Source: Planctomycetota bacterium
Lineage (GTDB): Bacteria > Planctomycetota > UBA1135
Assembly: GCA_024229395.1 (NCBI GenBank)
Contig: JAAESM010000050.1
Location: 314,758-378,757 of the forward strand
Direction of reading: 5' to 3'
Length of the DNA stretch: 64,000 bases
The position numbers and the translations under genes were made by a program. Each line of letters opens with the position of its first letter. The stretch's first letter is position 1. Of this stretch, positions 1 through 8,592 are shown piece after piece. The notes under the pieces were generated by a model. It was not told the DNA's origin. It saw nothing but the letters and a program-made list of their open reading frames with translations, and made no database searches.

Positions 1-31
1 TCGGGGATGTACACCGTGGTTTCAGATCAAA

Positions 32-1930
32 TCAAGCGTTACGGGGCCGCCAAACCAGGCGGAACATGAAACCAAGAAGCAGGATCGCGGCTGCAAAGCG
101 TTGGCCAGGATTCCAACTGGTGATGGCGTCGGCGACGGCTGCTGGGCCGGCAAGCGCGACACGTGCAGACTTGCGCGCCCACTCATGCTCGAGCAAGAAG
201 GCGGCACCAGTGGGACCATTGTCGTAGTACCAGTCGACGAAACTTTGACCGACCGAGTTCGACTTCAGGTATTGATCACGGAAACGGCGCAGTGCGACGA
301 CCTCGTGAGAACCGTAATCACCATGCGCTGCAGTTGCGACGAAGCAGTCGTTACCGCCTTCCGATGCACCGCCACCGGAACCAGACGCGGTCACGTTGAG
401 GGTGAAGGTGCCAGTCTGGCCACCGTGGTTGGTGACGGTCACGGTCTTGTTGCCAGCGGTCAAGGCTGGCAGTTGCAGGAGCAAGCCTGCACCCAAAGCC
501 ATCTCGGTGATGTCGGCTTGATCCAACTGCGTTCCATCGACCACGACTTCGATCTGGCCGGTAGTGGCGCTGCCGTCGTAATCGACGAAGGCCGAATCGG
601 CCGCGGCGTTGAGCTGTACTTGCGCGGCAGCGTTCGGCGGGACGCTGGATGCGAAGGAGCCGTTGATGGTGTTGGTCAGGGTTCCTGCAGTATCAGGCAC
701 GCCACCGGTTGCGGTTGGCGGGCCATCGGCAAAGAAGTTGAAGCGCGCGTTGATGGTGTTGATGACGCCAGCACCAATGCGGAAATCCTGCACATTACCG
801 GTGAAGGTGTTCAAGCATGAAGCGCGACCAGTGTGACCAGGACCGAAATCAGGATCGTTGTTGTCGTTGCCAGCAGTTGGGACCAAGGTGGTCAGCTCTA
901 CACCGGCGCGTGTGGCGTTCTCGAGGCGGTTGCCATAGAAGTCCGCCAAGATGTCTGCGGTATGACCACTGCCGTTGATGGTCTCGCACAGCACGTTGAC
1001 TTGGTTGCCGGTGACGCGGCTGTAGCAGATCCAAGGCGAGACTACGCCACCTTGACCGACCACGTTATGTTCGGCGCGCAACTGGAAGCCATTCTCAGTT
1101 CCGCCGGCACCGGTCAAGAAGTTACCGTTGGCTTGGCAGTTGATCGTGGAGACCAGTAGTGGATTGCCACCGCCCCCTTTGGCGTGGAAGTAGATTCCTG
1201 CCTCGCTGTATCCGGCGAAGACATTGTCGTGCACGTTGTAAGTACCGGCCACGGTCGAAGCTTCATCGGCAAGCAGATATAAGGTGCGGTCAACACCACC
1301 GGAAGATGTATTGGCCAACACGCCACCGGCATTCATGATGGTGGCGTTCGATAGTTGAATCGAGATCGCGTCGCGCGCGGTGTTGCCAGCGAAAGTGCAC
1401 TGATCGACAGTGAAGTCTTCCGTCAATCCACCACTGCTGAGCATGGCAAGCACGCCGTAGCCATCGTTGGCGCCCGGAGCACTATCGGCAAAACCACTGA
1501 AGTTGCACTGCTGGATGACGAAGCCATCGACGGCCGTGCCTGCTGGAATCTCCACCCCCACGTTGCAGTCGGTGATGTCGACACCACGCAAGGTGGTCAC
1601 GGTCGACACGTTCTCACTGAGGCGGAATAAAGTGCCGCTGCCGCCACCATCGAAGACTGGTGTTTCCGATTGGAAGATATCGACATCGACGCCGTTGAGC
1701 AGCAGGATCGGGAAGGTTTCATTGACCGCGCTGTAAGTTCCAGCGCGCAAAGTCACCGAATCTCCTGCCGAGGTCTGGGTCAGCGCGAAGGTCAGGGTCT
1801 TGAATGGCGCGCCTTGTGTACCTGCAGAACCATCACTGCCGCTAGCAGGGTCGACGAAGAATTCGGTCTGTGCCTGCGCCGATGCAGCACCGCACAAGAC
1901 CAACAAGAAAACGAGCAGAGTTGATTTCAT
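32..1930 (-). CDS. Secreted right-handed beta-helix protein with C-terminal CFI-box sorting region
   Basis: A 632-residue exported protein. The first 20 residues form a Sec signal peptide ending in a small-residue cleavage site (AQAQ). Residues 24-70 match the DUF1565-type start of right-handed beta-helix proteins (FFVDPASGSDGSAGTQ, then APFKTL). The middle holds parallel beta-helix-like stretches rich in N, G and T. Near residue 525 the motif CFVATAAHGDYGS begins, followed by a segment (LRRFRDQYL, then a Tyr/Asp-rich stretch and LLEHEWARK) and a final hydrophobic helix with a basic tail (RLVWRPRNA). This is the layout of the CFI-box C-terminal region seen in surface proteins. It lies 4 bases downstream of gpmI on the same strand, so the two may share a transcript. 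The substrate, probably a glycan if any, cannot be read from the sequence. Confidence 0.8.
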   Translation of the reverse strand: MKSTLLVFLLVLCGAASAQAQTEFFVDPASGSDGSAGTQGAPFKTLTFALTQTSAGDSVTLRAGTYSAVNETFPILLLNGVDVDIFQSETPVFDGGGSGTLFRLSENVSTVTTLRGVDITDCNVGVEIPAGTAVDGFVIQQCNFSGFADSAPGANDGYGVLAMLSSGGLTEDFTVDQCTFAGNTARDAISIQLSNATIMNAGGVLANTSSGGVDRTLYLLADEASTVAGTYNVHDNVFAGYSEAGIYFHAKGGGGNPLLVSTINCQANGNFLTGAGGTENGFQLRAEHNVVGQGGVVSPWICYSRVTGNQVNVLCETINGSGHTADILADFYGNRLENATRAGVELTTLVPTAGNDNNDPDFGPGHTGRASCLNTFTGNVQDFRIGAGVINTINARFNFFADGPPTATGGVPDTAGTLTNTINGSFASSVPPNAAAQVQLNAAADSAFVDYDGSATTGQIEVVVDGTQLDQADITEMALGAGLLLQLPALTAGNKTVTVTNHGGQTGTFTLNVTASGSGGGASEGGNDCFVATAAHGDYGSHEVVALRRFRDQYLKSNSVGQSFVDWYYDNGPTGAAFLLEHEWARKSARVALAGPAAVADAITSWNPGQRFAAAILLLGFMFRLVWRPRNA

Positions 1931-1934
1931 GAAT

Positions 1935-3473
1935 CTAAGGAACGAGGAGCGATTGACCGTCCATCACCGCAGGTTGGTCGATAGACATGATGTCCATCAA
2001 AGTAGGTGCGACATCTGCCAGCACGCCCATCGGGCGTAACTTAGCACCGCGAGTACCCTCACCGATAAGCAAAAATGGTACGGGATTGACGGTATGTGCT
2101 GTATGCACTTCGCCGGAGACGGGATCGACCATCTGTTCGGCGTTGCCATGGTCAGCGGTGATGCCCACCGTGCCACCTTTGGCCAGTGCTGCGTCAACGA
2201 TCTGCTTCAGACATGCATCGACCGCGCGTACCGCAGCTTCGGCGGCGCTTTCGATGCCGGTGTGACCGACCATGTCCGAATTCGCGAAGTTGATCACATA
2301 CAAATCATGTTCACCGCGCTCAAGACGGTCGAGCACAGCAGCAGTCACCTCGAAAGCCGACATTTCCGGCTTCAGGTCATAGGTCGCCACTTTGGGCGAC
2401 GCGACCAGGTGACGCTCTTCTCCCTTATAGACATCTTCACGCCCACCATTAAAGAAAAATGTGACGTGGGCATATTTTTCTGTCTCGGCGCAGCGAAATT
2501 GGCGCAGACCTTTGGCGCTAACCAGTTCCCCGAACAGGCTATGCAACTCAAGCGGCGGAAAGGCAACCGGGCATGAGAAATCCTTGCGATATTGAGTCAT
2601 GGTGACGTAATGCACCGCCGGCACCGCACCTCGATCGAATCCGTCGAAGGCTTCCTTGGCAAGCATGGCCTCTGTGATTTGGCGCACGCGGTCCGCGCGG
2701 AAGTTGAACGAGATGACCGCATCATTGGCGTGCATTGGGCAAGGAGCGCCGACCAAAGTGGGTTTTACGAATTCATCGTTCTCGTCGCGCGCGCGGGCAG
2801 CTTCTAACGCGGCGCTGGCAGACTCCGCTTGAAATGGCGCGCGGCCATGCACCAGCACATTCCAAAACTGCGCAGTGCGCTCCCAGTTGGTATCCCGATC
2901 CATACCGAAGTAGCGCCCACATAGGGAGCCAATCCGACCGCCATGCTGCTGCAAGGCCTGCTCCAACTGGCGCAGGTAGCCGTCGGCAGAACGTGGCGGC
3001 GTGTCGCGACCATCCAGCAAGGCATGAAAGACAATCGATTCACTTGGCAGTCCCATTTCCTTGGCCAAGGACAGCAGCTCCACATAATGGCTATCGATGG
3101 CATGTACGCCGCCATCGCCGAGAAGGCCGAAGAGATGCAGCTTGCCGTTGTTGCTGCGTGCGTGGTCGATGGCATTTCGCAAATCACCTAAGCGACGGAA
3201 CTCGCCGCTGGCGATCGATTCATCGATGCGAGAAATGGTCTGGTAGACGATGCGACCGGCACCAATATTGGTGTGACCGACTTCCGAGTTGCCCATCAAG
3301 CCCAGTGGCAATCCGACTTCTTTGCCGGAGGCGGACAGCAGGGCGTGGGGATATTGCTCCCACCAGGACAGGAAATTTTCGGCAGGAGCGTGCGTGATGG
3401 CGTTGTGCGCGCCGGCTTTCGCGTAGCCCCAGCCGTCCAGGACGATGAGCAGGGTTGGGTGTTTGGTTTCCAC
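1935..3473 (-). CDS. gpmI: 2,3-bisphosphoglycerate-independent phosphoglycerate mutase
   Basis: Cytoplasmic glycolytic/gluconeogenic enzyme that interconverts 3- and 2-phosphoglycerate using two metal ions and a phosphoserine intermediate. The 512-residue length is normal for GpmI. Visible signatures are LDGWGYA near the N-terminus (first metal Asp), MGNSEVGHTNIGAG with the nucleophilic serine near residue 62, HALLDGRDTPPRS, the NFRADRVRQI block, and TADHGNAEQM near the C-terminus (second metal site). The start is GTG at 3471-3473. The gene is divergent from the M48 lipoprotein gene, leaving about 50 bases for both promoters, and is followed closely by the beta-helix gene. Confidence 0.97.
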   Translation of the reverse strand: METKHPTLLIVLDGWGYAKAGAHNAITHAPAENFLSWWEQYPHALLSASGKEVGLPLGLMGNSEVGHTNIGAGRIVYQTISRIDESIASGEFRRLGDLRNAIDHARSNNGKLHLFGLLGDGGVHAIDSHYVELLSLAKEMGLPSESIVFHALLDGRDTPPRSADGYLRQLEQALQQHGGRIGSLCGRYFGMDRDTNWERTAQFWNVLVHGRAPFQAESASAALEAARARDENDEFVKPTLVGAPCPMHANDAVISFNFRADRVRQITEAMLAKEAFDGFDRGAVPAVHYVTMTQYRKDFSCPVAFPPLELHSLFGELVSAKGLRQFRCAETEKYAHVTFFFNGGREDVYKGEERHLVASPKVATYDLKPEMSAFEVTAAVLDRLERGEHDLYVINFANSDMVGHTGIESAAEAAVRAVDACLKQIVDAALAKGGTVGITADHGNAEQMVDPVSGEVHTAHTVNPVPFLLIGEGTRGAKLRPMGVLADVAPTLMDIMSIDQPAVMDGQSLLVP

Positions 3474-3522
3474 GGTCAGGAGGGGTGTCTTGGAGACGGT
3501 TTGGTACTACGATAGAGACCTC

Positions 3523-4320
3523 ATGCGTGCATTGCTCATCTCTCTTCTGCTCGCCGTCGTGGTCGGCGCGTGTTCCACCGTGCCCGGCACTGGGCGCTCG
3601 CAACTCTTGCTGCTCAGTAGCGGCGAGGAAATGCAACTCGGCGCACAGGCCTACACCGAAATGCTCGCTCAAGAGCGCATCGTCACTTCAGGAAATGATG
3701 CAGCCATGGTGCAGATGATCGGCGAGCGCATTGCTCAATCTGCCATCGAGTTGCTGCCGGAATCCGACGCCAAGCGCTTCCGCTGGGAGTTCAAGCTGAT
3801 CGATTCGCCGGAGATGGTCAACGCATGGGCCTTGCCAGGCGGCAAGACTGCGGTCTACACCGGTTTGTTGCCAATCACTGGCGATGAAGACAGCCTGGCG
3901 ATCGTCATGGGCCATGAGGTTGCACACGCCATCGCCCGTCACGGCAACGAACGCATGAGCCATGGCATGGTCATGCAGCTCGGCATGTTGGGCGCAGACA
4001 TGAGCACGCGCAATATGGACCCTGAGGATCGCGAAATGATCATGGCCGGTTTGGGTGTGGGCGCGAACGTCGGGGTAATGCTGCCGTTTTCGCGTAGTCA
4101 TGAATCCGAGGCAGATGAGATCGGTTTGATGCTGGCCGCCAACGCCGGTTACAACCCAGAAGCTTCGATCGGCTTATGGCAACGCATGGGTGCTGCTTCC
4201 AGTGGTGCTCCGCCGGAATGGCTCAGCACGCACCCAAGCTCCGAGACGCGCATTCAGAAGCTGCAGGCCTTAATGCCGGAAGCTAACAAGCTGTACCGTC
4301 GCGCTCTAAACAACCGCTAG
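3523..4320 (+). CDS. M48 family metalloprotease lipoprotein
   Basis: Zn-dependent endopeptidase of the M48 family (BepA/LoiP-like), predicted to be anchored in the membrane and to face the periplasm. I chose the ATG at 3523 because it begins a lipoprotein signal (MRALLISLLLAVVVGACS) with a lipobox cysteine at residue 17; an upstream in-frame start would spoil it. The zinc motif HEVAHAIARH supplies the HExxH, and the downstream SHESEADEIG supplies the third ligand glutamate. The length (265 residues) fits a single-domain M48C protease without TPRs. It likely works in outer-membrane protein quality control, by family analogy. The ROK kinase gene follows after 11 bases. Confidence 0.92.
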   Translation: MRALLISLLLAVVVGACSTVPGTGRSQLLLLSSGEEMQLGAQAYTEMLAQERIVTSGNDAAMVQMIGERIAQSAIELLPESDAKRFRWEFKLIDSPEMVNAWALPGGKTAVYTGLLPITGDEDSLAIVMGHEVAHAIARHGNERMSHGMVMQLGMLGADMSTRNMDPEDREMIMAGLGVGANVGVMLPFSRSHESEADEIGLMLAANAGYNPEASIGLWQRMGAASSGAPPEWLSTHPSSETRIQKLQALMPEANKLYRRALNNR

Positions 4321-4331
4321 GACCGCTGAAC

Positions 4332-5222
4332 ATGCCTGACTCGATCACCCAACCACGCTTCGGTGTGGACCTCGGTGGCACTGCAATCAAACTCGGTCGC
4401 GTCGAAGGCGATCAGTTGGTGAAGCGTCTTGAAATTGATACACCGCATGATGGCGAGCTGTGTCTCAATGCCATCGCCGACGCTGTGCGCGAACTTGCTG
4501 CGGGTGATTCGATCCCTTCGGTGGGTATTGGTTTACCCGGCGTGATCGACTTGGATCGCAGCCGCGTGATGGAGGCACCGAACCTGGAGTTCCTTGGCAA
4601 CCTGCCCGCTGCCGACATGCTCAGTGAGCGGCTTGGCTGTCCGGTCTTCCTTGAGAACGACGCCAACGCAGCGGCTTTCGGCGAGGCACAAGTCGGCGCC
4701 GGCCGTGGCGTGCCGGACTTCCTGTTCCTGACCCTGGGCACTGGAGTCGGCGGCGGCGTGATTCTAAATGGCCATCCTTTCCACGGTCCTGGTGGCATGG
4801 CTGGCGAGATCGGCCACCTGACGACTGGCCATGATCGCCAGTGTGGCTGCGGCACCGTTGGCTGCCTCGAAGCCATCGCATCGGCGCGCGCCATGGAGAC
4901 TTTGGCAGCGCAGGATCTTGGCCGCCCCTTACCACTAAAGGAGTTGGCCACGGCCGCACGCGAAGGCGACAAGGATGCCTTGTCGGTCTTCCGCACCTCT
5001 GGTCTGGCGCTTGGCATTGCCTTGGCCCAGGTCGCTTTATTACTGGACCTGCGCATCTTCCTGGTCGGTGGCGGTGGCGCCCCCACTTTGGATCTGTTGG
5101 CACCGCATGCCTTAGAGGAGTTGGAGAAACGCTGCTTCGGCCGCACGGCGCAGGATTTCAAATTGTCTGAAGCCAGCCTCGGCAATGATGCCGGCATTCA
5201 CGGCGCGGCGCGCCTGAGCTAG
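4332..5222 (+). CDS. ROK family sugar kinase (glucokinase-like)
   Basis: Cytoplasmic kinase or ROK protein of 296 residues with no N-terminal helix-turn-helix, so an enzyme rather than a repressor. The phosphate-1 motif is FGVDLGGTAIKLG, followed by GIGLPGVIDLD, ENDANAAAFGEA with the catalytic Asp, LGTGVGGGVI, and the ROK zinc motif HDRQCGCGTVGCLE. Family knowledge points to ATP-dependent phosphorylation of glucose or a related hexose. Substrate specificity cannot be fixed by eye. It sits between the M48 gene and a membrane-anchored protein with 9-11 base gaps, so the three genes are probably one operon. Confidence 0.9.
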   Translation: MPDSITQPRFGVDLGGTAIKLGRVEGDQLVKRLEIDTPHDGELCLNAIADAVRELAAGDSIPSVGIGLPGVIDLDRSRVMEAPNLEFLGNLPAADMLSERLGCPVFLENDANAAAFGEAQVGAGRGVPDFLFLTLGTGVGGGVILNGHPFHGPGGMAGEIGHLTTGHDRQCGCGTVGCLEAIASARAMETLAAQDLGRPLPLKELATAAREGDKDALSVFRTSGLALGIALAQVALLLDLRIFLVGGGGAPTLDLLAPHALEELEKRCFGRTAQDFKLSEASLGNDAGIHGAARLS

Positions 5223-5231
5223 AGTTTCAGG

Positions 5232-6284
5232 ATGGCTTACAAGGGATCCGGCATGCTGGTCGACGGTGGCAAGGATCGCAAGCGCCTGGTGCGACTCGGA
5301 GTGCTGTTGGTGGTCTTGATTGGAGTCATGATCGCACTCGGAGACCTGGCCACACGGCTGCGCGAGAAGGTCGAGTTCGATTATGTGCAGCACCAAACTG
5401 GCCTACTGCAACGGAATCCGGCTCAAGTGCTGGCCTTCGTTCAGGAACAGATCAAGGATGCACCTTATGAAGGTTCTTTGCGCGGTCCCGTTGCCACCTT
5501 GTGGCAACGTTCCGGCAGTGAGCTGGATCGCGCCCATCTGCTGATGGAGATGCTCCAGCATTGCAACGTGGAAGCACAGTTGGCGCGCAGTGGCGATCAT
5601 TGGTGGGTGGATAGCCCTGCAGTGCCACCGCCAGCCGGTATTGCAAAGGCTGAATGGTCCGGCAAGTTGATCCCGTCGGATGCTAGCCATCGCCTAGAGA
5701 TTGAGATTCGCGCCGCCGGTGCTCTTGGCGCCGATCAAGAACCCTTGCGTTTTCTTTGGGACTTCGCCGACATTAATAATGATCCGGTTTTGCTTGATTG
5801 GGCCAGCGGTTCCATCCAAGTGCGTCGGGCTTCGTCGCGCAAGCTTGCTGGTTCCATGCTGCTACCCGCGGATTGCGAACAGCTGGAAATCATCGGCCGC
5901 CACTTGCTACCGAACGACGATGTGGCGCTGCAGAGCATGAGAACCTTGAAATTGAATCGCCTGCATATGGTGTTGGCTCAAGATGATCCAGAGAACAGCG
6001 GCTTTGCGGTTGGTGTGCTGATGGTGTTGCTAGCCACTCCACCAGAGATGGAAGAAGTTCAAACCTTGCAGCTGAGTGGCCGCATCCTGCCGATGCACGC
6101 ATCGATTGCCTATCAGAATGCCGTGACTTATCGGCGCAGCGAAGAGCAGTACCGTCAGGCTCCATTGAAGGACCTAGCGGAGCCGAGCGAAAGCGAAGTC
6201 CCCTACCTTTATCTAGCCAGCGTGCCGCAACGGATCACGTGGATGGCCGACGCCTTCGCGATTGAAGTCCAACCTTTCGATTAA
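5232..6284 (+). CDS. Membrane-anchored protein with transglutaminase-like N-terminal region, function unknown
   Basis: 350 residues. A basic N-terminus is followed by one transmembrane helix (about residues 21-38, LGVLLVVLIGVMIALGD), so most of the chain should be periplasmic. Residues 60-125 (AFVQEQIKDAPYEGSLRG, then SELDRAHLLMEMLQ) resemble the helical start of bacterial transglutaminase-like proteins, where a GN-x-LD-x-A segment precedes the catalytic core. I could not find a clear Cys-His-Asp triad, and the usual Asn before LDRA is Glu here. The rest has no motif I recognise. It follows the ROK kinase by 9 bases. Confidence 0.75.
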   Translation: MAYKGSGMLVDGGKDRKRLVRLGVLLVVLIGVMIALGDLATRLREKVEFDYVQHQTGLLQRNPAQVLAFVQEQIKDAPYEGSLRGPVATLWQRSGSELDRAHLLMEMLQHCNVEAQLARSGDHWWVDSPAVPPPAGIAKAEWSGKLIPSDASHRLEIEIRAAGALGADQEPLRFLWDFADINNDPVLLDWASGSIQVRRASSRKLAGSMLLPADCEQLEIIGRHLLPNDDVALQSMRTLKLNRLHMVLAQDDPENSGFAVGVLMVLLATPPEMEEVQTLQLSGRILPMHASIAYQNAVTYRRSEEQYRQAPLKDLAEPSESEVPYLYLASVPQRITWMADAFAIEVQPFD

Positions 6285-6322
6285 GGATGCCAGCTCCTCT
6301 TGCGGCTTGGTTGGCTTAAGCC

Positions 6323-7192
6323 TTAACGAGGCGGGAACAGCTTGTTGGGATTCTCGACCAGCACCTTGTGCTTGAGGATATCGCTGTAGGTCACCAGGCT
6401 GCAGAAGGTCTCGAGGTTCTTGTGCAGGTTCAAGACACCTGGACTAGGCCAGTCGGTCCCCCACAGGACATGATCGGCAATGACTTCGAGCCGTGGCAGT
6501 TTCTCTGGCAGTTGCAACGGCGGGATGCCACTCAACTCCAGCCATACGTTCGGGTGGCGGCGCGCCACGAAGAAAGCTTGGTCGTACCAAAACGGCCGAC
6601 CACAATGCGCCATGACAATCTGTAGATCCGGGAAATCAATCGCTACATCGTCGACGTCCATCGGATCGCCGTAACGCGCGCGCGCTCCAGGAAACACCGA
6701 GGTACCGGTGTGGATCATCACCGGAACGCCGCGTTCTTCACATGCAGCGTAAGCATCGCGCAGGCCTTTGATGTCTTGGGTGCGATAGGCGTTGGCGCGA
6801 ATGCCTTGATGCGGTGGATGGATCTTGATGCCGTCGATTTTCAGTTCATCGAGAAGGCGGATCATCTCGGCGGGCACATCATCACAGAAGCCAGGATGCA
6901 CACCTCCCCATGCGATGAACTTGGAAGGATCCTGATCGCGGTACTCGGCGATCCAATCGTTGCAGCTGGCATCGAATCCCATCAAGTCCGGCGAAACGTA
7001 GTTAATCAGGCCGACGCGCGCCACGCCTTGATCCTGCATGTACTCCGCAAGGGCTGCAGGATTGGACTGGAACTCGAGAATCTTGTCGACATCGGAACGG
7101 CCGTTCTCGATGGTGGCACGTGGCTCGGCGCGAATCTGCTGCCAAGGCTGCATGTGCACATGGACGTCAACCACGCCGGGCGGGATCTTCAT
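6323..7192 (-). CDS. Amidohydrolase family metal-dependent hydrolase/decarboxylase (ACMSD-type TIM barrel)
   Basis: 289 residues, the usual size for the amidohydrolase-2 family. Metal-site signatures in order: DVHVHMQP on strand 1, IKIHPPH, MIHTGTS, MAHCGRP, and GTDWPSP on strand 8 with the catalytic Asp. Members hydrolyse lactones or amides, or decarboxylate small carboxylic acids; the substrate here is unknown. The ATG overlaps the stop of the upstream symporter by four bases (ATGA at 7189-7192), which implies translational coupling. That gene overlaps meaB in the same way, so all three should be co-expressed. Confidence 0.9.
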   Translation of the reverse strand: MKIPPGVVDVHVHMQPWQQIRAEPRATIENGRSDVDKILEFQSNPAALAEYMQDQGVARVGLINYVSPDLMGFDASCNDWIAEYRDQDPSKFIAWGGVHPGFCDDVPAEMIRLLDELKIDGIKIHPPHQGIRANAYRTQDIKGLRDAYAACEERGVPVMIHTGTSVFPGARARYGDPMDVDDVAIDFPDLQIVMAHCGRPFWYDQAFFVARRHPNVWLELSGIPPLQLPEKLPRLEVIADHVLWGTDWPSPGVLNLHKNLETFCSLVTYSDILKHKVLVENPNKLFPPR

Positions 7193-8592
7193 GGCGCTAG
7201 TTTACGACTGCCGGCGAGGCAAACACCAAGCGCCAGCAGGAATGCCGGAACCAGTTCGTAAACGATGCCCTTCAGCGCCGGCGTGTAGAACCACACGATG
7301 CTGGTCACGAAGCCGATCCACAAGGCGGCGAGCGCATAACGCGGGTCGACGCTGCGGCCACTGAGGCGCACGAGTAACAGCGGGCCAAAGGCAGCGCCGA
7401 GGCCGGACCAAGCGAACAACACCGTGTTGAAGATGGTGTCGTCGATCAGGATCGCGGCGAGAATCGCGGCGACCCCAAGGCCCATCATGGTGAGGCGGTT
7501 ACTGATCATGCGCTGCCTGCCTTGTTTGCGCGGCATGTCATAGGCAACGGTCGAACCACACACCAGCAGTTGGCTATCCGCCGTCGACATGATCGCCGAC
7601 AGCACTGCGGCGATGATGATGCCAGCCGGAATCGGGCTGAACAGGTCGGTAGTCAAGTGCAACAAGATGGTCTCGTCATTGCGAATGCTACTGACCATAG
7701 CGCGACCACACCAACCGGTGATCAACATGCCGCCGTAGATGATCACGCCCCAAGTCATGGTGATGATGGTGCCGCGCTTGATTTCCTTTTCGGAACGAAT
7801 CGCCATGAAGCGATTGACCACATGCGGCTGGCCTGGATAACCAAGACCAATGCCGAACTTACCCGCCAAGAAGGCCAGCAACATCCAACCACTATTGCCC
7901 GCAGTCCAATCCACATATTGCGCGCCGGCATCTTCGAGGCCGTGGAACATGGCGCTGAAACCGCCGAGTTTGATCAACGCAACCAGCGGCACCGCGATCG
8001 CTGCAGCTGCCATCACCAGCCCTTGGATCATGTCGGTCACCGATGCCGCCCAGAAACCGCCAAGCGTGGTGTAGAGCAACACGATGACTCCGCCGACGAC
8101 CACGGCGGTGATGAAGTTCATATCCAGGGTAGTGGCGAAGGTCTCACCGGCAGCTTGGAACTGCGAAGCCACATAGACCAGCAAGCACAACAGGATGATG
8201 ATGCTGGCACTGAGCACGAACTTGCGTGCCAGGGAGGGCGAACCGCCTTCAGCCAGGTATTCCGTTAGGGTGACTGCTCCACTGGCGTCGGCGGCGCGCT
8301 TCAAGGGCTTGGCGACCACACACCAGTTGAGCAGGAAACCACTCAAACAGGCCGGAAACAGCCAAACGGCGCCCAAGCCCATGGTGTATGCCGCGCCACT
8401 GACGCCGAGCAAGGTCCAGGCTGAACTGGAAGATGCCGCCGAACTCAACGACGCCACCCAAGGGCCAAGACTGCGTCCGCCTAAGTAGAAATCGGCATCA
8501 TCTTTGGTGCGTCTGGAGGCCCAGAACCCGACACCGAGTAGGACTAACTTATAGACCACCAAGGTGGCGATGATGGCCGCTTCTGCACTCAT
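7189..8592 (-). CDS. Sodium:solute symporter, PutP-like
   Basis: 467-residue inner-membrane transporter of the SSS family with about 13 hydrophobic segments. Family signatures include FYLGGRSLGPWVASLSS-A with the serine-rich sodium-site stretch (SSAASSSSAW) near residue 55, and GLGYPGQPHVVNRFMA near residue 235, which most resembles the sodium/proline symporter PutP subgroup. The C-terminal region has repeated membrane segments as expected. The solute could be proline or another small carboxylate. It overlaps meaB upstream (ATGA at 8589-8592) and the amidohydrolase downstream (ATGA at 7189-7192), suggesting a transport-plus-degradation unit. Confidence 0.9.
   Translation of the reverse strand: MSAEAAIIATLVVYKLVLLGVGFWASRRTKDDADFYLGGRSLGPWVASLSSAASSSSAWTLLGVSGAAYTMGLGAVWLFPACLSGFLLNWCVVAKPLKRAADASGAVTLTEYLAEGGSPSLARKFVLSASIIILLCLLVYVASQFQAAGETFATTLDMNFITAVVVGGVIVLLYTTLGGFWAASVTDMIQGLVMAAAAIAVPLVALIKLGGFSAMFHGLEDAGAQYVDWTAGNSGWMLLAFLAGKFGIGLGYPGQPHVVNRFMAIRSEKEIKRGTIITMTWGVIIYGGMLITGWCGRAMVSSIRNDETILLHLTTDLFSPIPAGIIIAAVLSAIMSTADSQLLVCGSTVAYDMPRKQGRQRMISNRLTMMGLGVAAILAAILIDDTIFNTVLFAWSGLGAAFGPLLLVRLSGRSVDPRYALAALWIGFVTSIVWFYTPALKGIVYELVPAFLLALGVCLAGSRKLAP

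Noticed and set aside
101-820. Long open frame on the plus strand opposite the beta-helix gene
   Set aside because: It is a shadow of the minus-strand gene: its composition is codon-complementary, it has no ribosome site and no recognisable motif.
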